Source of the DNA: Lachnospiraceae bacterium
GTDB taxonomy: Bacteria > Bacillota_A > Clostridia > Lachnospirales > Lachnospiraceae
Direction of reading: 5' to 3'
Assembly: GCA_009911175.1 (NCBI GenBank)
Contig: QXWX01000112.1
Span: 1 to 20,004 of the forward strand
Length of the DNA: 20,004 bases
The position numbers were made by a program, and so were the translations under genes. The number at the start of each line of letters is the position of its first letter. Within the stretch, counting starts at the first letter, position 1. The notes beneath the pieces were generated by a model. It searched no databases. It saw only the letters and a list, made by a program, of their open reading frames with translations, and had not been told where the DNA came from. Positions 14,744 through 20,004 of this stretch are shown piece by piece.

Positions 14744-15463
14744 TCAGAACCCTTTCATCATACGCGTGGACATCAGGCAGCTCTCTCCATTGGTAAAATA
14801 GATGATCCGTTTTTTTGAGTCTATTTCCTTTATATTATTTTTATTGACCAGAAATGACCGGTGGCAGCGCACAAAATCACCGCCTAATGTGCCTGCCAGT
14901 TCTTTTATGGTGCCGGAAAATTCAATCTGCCGGTCTCTCGCGTGAAGAATGACTTTATGGATATTCACGGAAGTTTCAAAAAAGAAAATATCCTCATGAT
15001 CCACGCTGATCTTTCTTCCGCCCGCTTCCACGGTATAGACTTTATGCGTCTTGTTGGTCTGGAGCGTATATCGTTCCATGGCATTTAACAGACATTCCCG
15101 GATCTTTACTTTCGCTTCGGCAGGGCTGTCCTTTAATACAAAGTCCATTGCCTCCACCCGGTACTGAAAGGTCATGTAGCTCAGTTCCGAATGCGCGGTT
15201 ATGAAAATGATGAAACCGCGGGGGTCAAACAACCGGATCTGCTGAGCCAGCTTCATTCCGTTTATGTCGCTGTTCAGGTCAATATCCAGGAAATAAATGC
15301 CTGTGTTCCGGCTGCTCCTGATCTTTTCCAGCAGCGCGTAGGGATCGCCCGTATCTAAAGCGAGCCGCATATCCAGTTCTTCGATCAGGACGGCATTTTG
15401 AATGGTCTGCACGATCGTCCGTCTCTGCGCGTCTTCATCATCGCACACAAAAATATCCAGCAT
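14744..15463 (-). CDS. LytTR-family response regulator (AgrA-like)
   Basis: A 239-residue response regulator. Residues 1-120 form a receiver domain with the acidic pocket CDDED (8-12), the phospho-acceptor Asp60 in YFLDID, the Thr/Ser switch in FIITAHSE-type sequence and the Lys in FVLKDSP. Residues 140-239 form a LytTR DNA-binding domain (KISVDHEDIFFFETSVNIHK, FVRCHRSFLVN and the typical end). The domain order equals that of AgrA/ComE regulators, which bind direct repeats upstream of target promoters. ATG 15463 has AAAGGAG at 9 bases. The gene is cotranscribed downstream of its kinase after a 105-base gap that holds no obvious hairpin. Confidence 0.93.
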   Translation of the reverse strand: MLDIFVCDDEDAQRRTIVQTIQNAVLIEELDMRLALDTGDPYALLEKIRSSRNTGIYFLDIDLNSDINGMKLAQQIRLFDPRGFIIFITAHSELSYMTFQYRVEAMDFVLKDSPAEAKVKIRECLLNAMERYTLQTNKTHKVYTVEAGGRKISVDHEDIFFFETSVNIHKVILHARDRQIEFSGTIKELAGTLGGDFVRCHRSFLVNKNNIKEIDSKKRIIYFTNGESCLMSTRMMKGF

Positions 15464-15568
15464 AGGATGTCACTCCTTTCATGCCAGACTGCATCGTCAA
15501 TTGGAGTCAACGCAGTCCGATGGAAATGAAAAATCAGACAGAAAATTTCATCGAAATATAAGGAACAG

Positions 15569-16864
15569 TCAGTACGCCAGTTCCATATGCTGCATGAAAC
15601 AGCCCCGCTGTATGGAGGTTTCCAGCAGCACATTGTCATAAGAACTGAGGATCTTCTGCACATTGGACAGTCCGATCCCCTGATGGCCGAGCTTTGTACT
15701 GACACCTTTCTGCTTTAACTTGTTCAGCATCAGGCCGTGATCCTGGAAGCAGTTGCTTATGATGATGGACACTCCGGACTGATTCTGAATGATATTTAAG
15801 CCCATTTGCGGCTGGTCTGTCTCCAGCGCGGCTTCCACCGCATTGTCCAAAAAGATTCCCAGTATTCTGGCAAGATCTACGGTGTCGATCATAAAACGTT
15901 CCACCCGGTCGGGAATATCGATCGTGACATCAATCCCTGACTCATGGGCATAGATTATTTTGGCGGAGAGCAGGCTTTTGATCTCCAGCACACCGATGTT
16001 GCCAAGCTGGTTCAGCTTGTAATCCCCCTGGTCAATCAGATTCTTCGTCGGAAAGATTTTATTTTCAAAATAGTTCTTCAATTCGTCCATATCGCCATGT
16101 TCAATATAGCCGGACATTGAGAGCAAAATGTTCACGTAATCATGCTTAAAGGAACGCAGACCGCTGTACATGGCTTCCAGATTGTGCGTATAGTCCTGCA
16201 GATCCTCCATGGCTTTCTGCTTTGCCTCCGCCTGCGTCTGCTCCTGCCAGAAACGGCGCATGGCCAGAAGCAAAAAAAGCATGACAAGCAGATACCCTGA
16301 AATATGTAAGGCATTATTATAGATCATCCTGCCTACAGAGCCATTTTGCCCTGGGATCAGATCATCAAACAGATAGATGGTGATCAAGAGCAGCAGTGCG
16401 GCGTCGATCAGATACCACGTCTGCTGAAAGCGCAGGATCCCCTTGCCGGACAGCAGCAGTTTTTTCAGCAGTCTGCCGCAAAACAGTGTGATCAAATAAA
16501 ACAGCACAGTGCGGACCAGATTGACACCGAAGGAAATATACCGCATATACTGTGGGTCCGAGAATGCCGGGGGAATCAGCATATGCAGAAGCTCTGACAC
16601 AACAGCTTCTGTCACAATGGCAAGCACAAATCCGATCATACTCATGCAAACATTCTGGGGCGCGGTATCCCGGCACGTAAGCAGTCCAAACATACAGGCT
16701 GCCGCCAGGATCCCGAACAGTCCATATGGGATACAGGACAGGAGCGTAACCGGCATTCCGGCAAGCAACAGCAGCATATAAAGCGCAATCAATGCTTTCA
16801 GGCCCATGCGCTGGGGCCACACATTACGAATGGCAAGGGAAAGCAGAAAAAAAGACAGCAGCAT
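15569..16864 (-). CDS. AgrC-like sensor histidine kinase (GHKL)
   Basis: A membrane histidine kinase of 431 residues. The first 200 residues hold about six hydrophobic segments, as in peptide-sensing AgrC/ComD kinases. A coiled linker follows (TQAEAKQKAMEDLQDYTHNLE), then the H-box SFKHDYVN with the phospho-acceptor His near 241. The ATPase part has an N-box GIFLDNAVEAALE and a G-box GHQGIGLSNVQKIL. I start at ATG 16864, where GGGAGG lies 11 bases upstream and the protein begins in its first membrane segment; a TTG at 16918 lacks any site. It partners the LytTR regulator. No agrB or agrD homologue lies nearby, so the ligand is unknown. Confidence 0.9.
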   Translation of the reverse strand: MLLSFFLLSLAIRNVWPQRMGLKALIALYMLLLLAGMPVTLLSCIPYGLFGILAAACMFGLLTCRDTAPQNVCMSMIGFVLAIVTEAVVSELLHMLIPPAFSDPQYMRYISFGVNLVRTVLFYLITLFCGRLLKKLLLSGKGILRFQQTWYLIDAALLLLITIYLFDDLIPGQNGSVGRMIYNNALHISGYLLVMLFLLLAMRRFWQEQTQAEAKQKAMEDLQDYTHNLEAMYSGLRSFKHDYVNILLSMSGYIEHGDMDELKNYFENKIFPTKNLIDQGDYKLNQLGNIGVLEIKSLLSAKIIYAHESGIDVTIDIPDRVERFMIDTVDLARILGIFLDNAVEAALETDQPQMGLNIIQNQSGVSIIISNCFQDHGLMLNKLKQKGVSTKLGHQGIGLSNVQKILSSYDNVLLETSIQRGCFMQHMELAY

Positions 16865-16965
16865 TTCGACTAATTCCTCCCGTTCGGATTTTCCATCCTG
16901 ATTATAATTTGTCGCCAATTTTCGTGAGAAAATTGATGACCTGCTTACGCTTCAGCGCAATGCTT

Positions 16966-16994
16966 ATTATACTGTATTTGATTCTCTGTATCAA
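16966..16994 (-). promoter_or_regulatory. Kinase-regulator operon promoter
   Basis: On the - strand TTGATA (16994-16989), a 17-bp spacer and TATAAT (16971-16966) form a near-consensus promoter; the start point would be near 16959, about 95 bases before the kinase ATG. Confidence 0.75.
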
Positions 16995-17082
16995 GCGCTG
17001 TTCAGCGAAAATGATGAATAAGTGCATGCTTTGCCGGGAAAAAAACGCGCTTATTCACGAAGCGGGGCATTTTATGACGACT

Positions 17083-17113
17083 TTGAGAGAATGCGTGCTT
17101 TCTCTGGTATACT
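17083..17113 (+). promoter_or_regulatory. Promoter of the 60-aa membrane protein gene
   Basis: TGGTATACT provides an extended -10 (hexamer 17108-17113). TTGAGA at 17083-17088 is a possible -35, though the 19-bp spacer is long. It points away from the kinase promoter, so the two units are divergent over about 125 bases. Confidence 0.5.
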
Positions 17114-17191
17114 GTTCTGTGATAAGGAGCTGTAGAAAAATAATGGATACAGATCCTGAATACATAGTTACTTTGGAAGGAGACGGGAAGT

Positions 17192-17374
17192 ATGAAGAAG
17201 AATCTTTTAAAAGCAGTTGTTGTCGTAGTGGGAGTCATGATCGTTGATATAGTCATCAATGTGATCTGCAATATAAATGGGGTTGACTTAAATTCGATAT
17301 CGAATACTTTCGTGGCAGTTATGTTTGCTATGCTTCTTTATAATGTATGGATCAAGGATAACAAAAGTGAGTAG
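17192..17374 (+). CDS. 60-residue small membrane protein
   Basis: A small protein with a charged start (MKKNLLK), a long hydrophobic helix (about residues 6-27, with a Cys at its end), a polar loop (NINGVDLNSISN), a second helix (about 38-55) and a charged tail (KDNKSE). The ribosome binding site AAGGAG at 17177-17182 is 9 bases before the ATG, and an extended -10 lies upstream, so it is very likely expressed. It is divergent from the AgrC-like kinase. It does not look like an AgrD pheromone precursor, which has one amphipathic helix and a central Cys-containing peptide. It may be a membrane effector, immunity or toxin peptide, or a modulator of the kinase; no family is recognised. Confidence 0.7.
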   Translation: MKKNLLKAVVVVVGVMIVDIVINVICNINGVDLNSISNTFVAVMFAMLLYNVWIKDNKSE

Positions 17375-17398
17375 TGGCCGGGGCTATAGCAGTTGAGA

Positions 17399-17430
17399 AG
17401 AGGAGCGGTCAGCCTGTGACAGGCTCCTCT
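17399..17430 (+). terminator. Alternative hairpins after the small membrane protein gene
   Basis: AGAGGAGC (17399-17406) can pair with GCTCCTCT (17423-17430). An inner AGCCTG / CAGGCT hairpin (17411-17416 and 17420-17425) overlaps the right arm, so the two folds compete. An ATATTTT stretch follows. Probably a terminator. Confidence 0.5.
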
Positions 17431-17530
17431 GAACGATATGATATTTTACAGGTTTTCTTATAATATGCGATTCCGCATTCGATCTGACGCGGCAGTTCCC
17501 TTCTGCGCACAATAAACCCAATAACATTCA

Positions 17531-17565
17531 TGAAATGATTGTACCGCAAAACAAAATCAGTGCAA
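17531..17565 (-). promoter_or_regulatory. Promoter module copy 2
   Basis: On the - strand TTGCAC (17565-17560), a 16-bp spacer and TACAAT (17543-17538) repeat the module at 14645-14680. Transcripts would start near 17531 and run antisense to the small membrane protein gene toward the kinase gene, which begins about 670 bases away. Confidence 0.5.
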
Positions 17566-17597
17566 AACGAGACTTTGAGCAACCGTTATCTATAAGT

Positions 17598-17634
17598 ATT
17601 CCATTTGGAATCCTGCTGCGGTATAATGGAATCC
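17598..17634 (+). promoter_or_regulatory. Promoter with paired TGGAATCC motifs before the acetyltransferase gene
   Basis: TATAAT at 17622-17627 is a perfect -10, with no good -35 at the proper distance. It is bracketed by two TGGAATCC copies (17606-17613 and 17627-17634) exactly 21 bases apart, the first forming a palindrome ATTCCATTTGGAAT (17598-17611). This suggests an activator- or repressor-controlled promoter. Confidence 0.5.
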
Positions 17635-17669
17635 ATTCATAAGATCAGAACACGAGGAGGAACAGAAGC

Positions 17670-18221
17670 ATGATATTTGAACGTAAAATGATCCATTTGA
17701 AGGACGGCCGCACATGTGTACTGCGTCCAGTGGAAGCAGAGGATTCGAAGGCGATGATCGAATGCCTTCGGATCGTCTCTTCCGAAACCCCATTTCTCCT
17801 CAGAAATGAGGATGAGGTTACAATGACAATTGAAGCAGAAGAACAGTTTTTAAAAGCGAAAAGCGAGGATCCGCATGAAATTATGATGGCGGCAGAAGTG
17901 GACGGTGAGCTTTCGGGAAACTGCGCGATCATGTCCGTCGGCAGTCTGCGCCGCATCTCCCATCGGTGCGGATTTGCGATATCACTGAAAAAAGCCTATT
18001 GGGGACTTGGTATCGCATCCGCATTGATGGAGTACGCATTTATTCTGGCGAAGGAAATGGGCTATGAGCAGGTGGAGCTGGAAGTGGTTGACGGAAACGA
18101 GCGGGCAAAAAGCCTTTATAAACGATTCGGTTTTCAGGAAACCGGAAAAAACTACCGTTCCCTCAAGTACGATGACGGCAGCTATCGGGATGAATACAGG
18201 ATGGTAAAAATCCTGCATTGA
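17670..18221 (+). CDS. GNAT-family N-acetyltransferase
   Basis: A 183-residue acetyltransferase of the GNAT fold, of normal length. It transfers acetyl from acetyl-CoA to an amine; the substrate cannot be read from the sequence. Visible elements are the N-terminal LKDGRTCVLRPVEAEDSKAM (strand 1 and helix 1), EVDGELSGNCAIM (strand 4 region), the acyl-CoA loop AYWGLGIASALMEYAF near residue 110 (a variant of R/QxxGxG/A) and the C-terminal LEVVDGNERAKSLYKRFGFQETG, the common RimI/RimL-type ending. ATG 17670 is preceded by GAGGAGG at about 10 bases. It stands alone as a single gene; an ArsR-like fragment begins right after its stop. Confidence 0.92.
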   Translation: MIFERKMIHLKDGRTCVLRPVEAEDSKAMIECLRIVSSETPFLLRNEDEVTMTIEAEEQFLKAKSEDPHEIMMAAEVDGELSGNCAIMSVGSLRRISHRCGFAISLKKAYWGLGIASALMEYAFILAKEMGYEQVELEVVDGNERAKSLYKRFGFQETGKNYRSLKYDDGSYRDEYRMVKILH

Positions 18222-18569
18222 ATGGCTATTGATTTTAGGATACTTCTTATCTTGATGGAAGTATATCCATTGTATATATTTATACTAAGCGCCACAAGAG
18301 AACGCGCGGAGGTGATCCCGGAGGAGCTCCGTTTTACTTCGGCAACGGCGTCCCGCCATATGGGAATCCTGCTTTCCAACCATTTTGTGGCGGTGGAGAA
18401 GAAGGACGGGAAGGTATATTACCGGCTGAACAGTGAGACGATTGCACATAAAATCAGCAGGGCGGTTTCTAATTACCGCTCTGCTGACAGACCTGCCTGC
18501 TTTCAGGAATTTGTCGTTGTAGCTTTTCTAACCAGTATATTCGGAACAATGGTTTCACAGGGGATATAA
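18222..18569 (+). pseudogene. ArsR-like winged-helix regulator fragment
   Basis: Residues about 35-85 of this 115-codon frame look like the winged helix of an ArsR/MarR-type regulator: FTSATASRHMGILLSNHFV (recognition helix) and KKDGKVYYRLNSE (wing). The first 30 residues are hydrophobic and unlike a normal N-terminus. The start abuts the acetyltransferase stop without a ribosome binding site, and the last 22 codons are antisense to a LacI fragment. I read it as a remnant of a longer regulator, with homology roughly at 18310-18490. Confidence 0.65.
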
Positions 18570-19159
18570 TTATCAAACCCATCCAAAGCCAACTGAGCCA
18601 TCAGCCGGATATTCTGCGCCACTGAAGTGATCGGGTAGGTGGCACATTCTGAAATCGGCGTATTGTCATAGCCGATGATCTCCGCCTCATCAGGAACTGC
18701 CAGGTGTTTTAAAATGCACTGCTGTTCGAACAGCCGGGCAATGTCGTCATTGGAGCAAAAAACTCCCCATTTTTTTCCTTTATATTTCAGAAGCAAATCT
18801 TCCACAATTTCTTTCATAGCCTGCGCGGCAGACGGTAAAAACGGCTCGGAAAGCTCCCGCCGTATGACCCTCTCATAAGTCTGCCCCTCCATCAGGCATT
18901 CAAATCCCACGATCCGTTTAAACGACGGCCATATGGTGGTGTAGTCGTTATTGATATGGATAAAAACTTCACAGTGATTTTCCAACAGAAGCTCAGCGGC
19001 CAGTTTTCCGCCGGTGAAATTGTCACTGTTGATCTGCATAAAATTTCCGCCAGAGCGTTCGATCGTGATAACAGGCACAGGCAGGCCGGCAATCTCTTCC
19101 GCGTCAAGCAGCGGGCTTAACAGGAATCCTGAACACCAGCTTTTCTCTGATACTGCCAC
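18503..19159 (-). pseudogene. LacI-family effector domain lacking its DNA-binding domain
   Basis: About 218 residues match the sensor domain of LacI-family regulators: GFLLSPLLDAEEIAG, INSDNFTGGKLAAELLLEN, WGVFCSNDDIARLFEQQ, PDEAEIIGYDNTPISECA and the C-terminal ITSVAQNIRLMAQLALDG. The first 100-110 residues, with the helix-turn-helix and hinge, are absent. In frame there is only a GTG at 19159 without a ribosome binding site, and a stop 10 codons further upstream. Homology ends near 19135, exactly where a permease fragment starts on the other strand, so the gene was cut by a rearrangement. The C-terminal end looks complete. Confidence 0.8.
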
Positions 19160-19236
19160 AGGTGGGATTTGCGCTGCCGCTGTCTGTCATGATGTTTGTA
19201 AGCTTTTATGATATTCTCTTAACAGAACATCAATAA
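19129..19236 (+). pseudogene. Sugar ABC transporter permease fragment (MalG/UgpE-like)
   Basis: On the + strand the frame reads LNTSFSLILPQVGFALPLSV followed at once by MMFVSFYDIL. This matches the segment just before the EAA loop in carbohydrate (CUT1) ABC permeases, with its LILP..FALP pattern. After FYDIL the similarity stops and the frame ends at TAA 19234-19236, so the EAA loop and the last helices are missing; nothing of the first part is present. It is a short internal fragment left by deletion. The short length makes the family call moderate. Confidence 0.5.
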
Positions 19237-19318
19237 AAAACATCAAAGGATAAATTTGGACACAAGTATTCGACCTGTCAAAAAGGCAGGCTTTTAAAGC
19301 GGTTATTTCTTGTGGCTG

Positions 19319-19909
19319 TTAAGAAGCTGCTAAGTCCGGGTATATTTTCCGTTTTGTTTCAATCAATGCCCCCATGACACGGCGACCTTTATCCGTCACA
19401 AGATATTTTCGGGAATGGGGAATCTTCCGTATCAAGCCATGCGCACGGAGTTTGGACAGTGTGCGGCTCATTTTTCCACGCACTTTCTTGTCGGACTGAC
19501 TTTGGGGATACAGGATGCTTCGTATATCTTTGTTTGTAAAGCCGCGGATGAGATATTTCCCATCCGAAATTGTCTCAAACAGCTGCATGGTTTCTTTTGA
19601 CCAGACGTTGTAACCGGTGACGGTCTTTCCACGGACCGTCCTTTTCCCACAAACTTCATTGATCTCCCGTTCAATGCTGCCTGCCGGGACGATGCCTTGC
19701 AGGGAATCCAAAAATCTTCTGTTTGCAGCTTTTGATACTTCAGCATACCGGTACAGGTTGGAAATGGATTTTCCCATGGGAACCCAACGTTTGGAGACCG
19801 TCCCATCCTGATGGTGGACATCCTTATAAACCTTAAATTCCCTTGGGTCATTGATTGTCATTTCCACACGCAGGCAGCTGAATTTATCATACATCTTGAT
19901 ACTTACCAC
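19319..19909 (-). pseudogene. 5'-truncated unknown protein with C-terminal winged helix
   Basis: The open frame encodes 196 residues resembling the C-terminal half of a larger family of unnamed proteins that I recall from many bacteria (KMYDK..LRVE.TINDPREFKVY near the start, then WVPMGKSISNLYRYAEVSKAANRRFLD). Its end, MSRTLSKLRAHGLIRKIPHSRKYLVTDKGR, looks like a winged helix. The only starts are GTG 19909 and ATG 19894, both without ribosome binding sites, and an in-frame stop lies at 19946-19948. The N-terminal half is therefore missing, and the cut coincides with a 32-bp palindrome. No function can be given. Confidence 0.6.
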
Positions 19910-19955
19910 CAGCTGGTGATAAGTATCATTATCACCTGATAAGAATTATCACCAG
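19897..19955. repeat. 32-bp palindrome plus extra TTATCACC copies
   Basis: Positions 19897-19928 form a palindrome with one mismatched pair: TGATACTTA, then a centre CACCAGCTGGTG, then TAAGTATCA. Two further TTATCACC copies follow at 19929-19936 and 19946-19953, and CTGGTGATAA (19913-19922) is inverted relative to TTATCACCAG (19946-19955). The arrangement resembles a recombination or replication-protein binding site, or the fused ends of a mobile element. Confidence 0.7.
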
Positions 19956-20004
19956 TTACCAACAACAAACATTGATTATAACTGGTATGCACTTCCTTTT
20001 ACTG

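Noticed and set aside
17002..17271. An 89-codon open frame on the - strand
   Set aside because: It is antisense to the small membrane protein gene and its promoter, has no ribosome binding site, and ends within the divergent promoter region.
17192..17374. AgrD-type pheromone precursor
   Set aside because: The protein has two long hydrophobic helices and no short Cys-containing core flanked by an acidic tail, and there is no AgrB protease gene nearby.
19274..19295. Hairpin CCTGTC/GGCAGG followed by CTTTT as a terminator
   Set aside because: The stem is only 6 bp with one wobble pair and the T-run is short; no intact gene upstream on the + strand needs it.

Overview
The window looks like chromosomal DNA of an anaerobic Gram-positive of the Clostridia, probably Lachnospiraceae-like. 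The reasons are AGGAGG-type ribosome binding sites before most genes, consensus -35/-10 promoters, a group A [FeFe]-hydrogenase with a GltD-like partner, a LytTR/AgrC-type two-component pair and a DUF624 (YesL-like) membrane protein. The taxon is inferred from gene content only. No tRNA, rRNA, CRISPR array or intact insertion sequence was seen.

Layout. (1) 1-2900: about 530 bp with no recognisable gene, then a nucleoside-salvage operon on the + strand, deoD-deoB, followed by a very small helix-turn-helix-like frame. (2) 2917-3810 (-): a DUF624 membrane protein whose upstream region holds a heavily structured repeat-like element and an orphan promoter/RBS. (3) 4006-8740 (-): an operon resembling E. 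coli yiaK-O, with a 2,3-diketo-L-gulonate reductase-like dehydrogenase, a complete TRAP transporter (DctP lipoprotein, DctQ, DctM) and a YhcH/YiaL-type protein. It has a strong promoter, several GCAATCGATTGC-type operators and two separate tandem-repeat arrays in its intercistronic gaps. (4) 9175-12840 (-): a two-gene redox operon encoding a fusion of a NuoF-like Fe-S tail with a GltD-like flavoprotein, and an [FeFe]-hydrogenase, behind a promoter overlapped by a Rex-like palindrome. (5) 13035-14680: a perfect-consensus promoter driving a short-chain dehydrogenase that has lost its catalytic middle, then a convergent LacI-family repressor, a good candidate regulator of region 3. (6) 14744-17565: an AgrC/AgrA-like kinase-regulator pair without agrB/agrD, and a divergent gene for a 60-residue membrane protein. 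(7) 17670-20004: a GNAT acetyltransferase, then gene debris: an ArsR-like fragment, a LacI-family fragment lacking its DNA-binding domain, a sugar ABC permease fragment, and a 5'-truncated winged-helix protein cut off at a 32-bp palindrome.

How it fits together. The yia-like operon would import an unidentified organic or sugar acid through TRAP and reduce it with NAD(P)H, probably under LacI-type repression. The hydrogenase/GltD-like pair would couple NAD(P)H and H2, plausibly under redox control. The right end shows repeated rearrangement. The most promising material for new biology is in the intergenic DNA: two tandem-repeat arrays within one operon, an operator set spread over about 260 bp, a 36-bp promoter module used twice, two compact structured elements, and the small membrane protein next to the two-component system.
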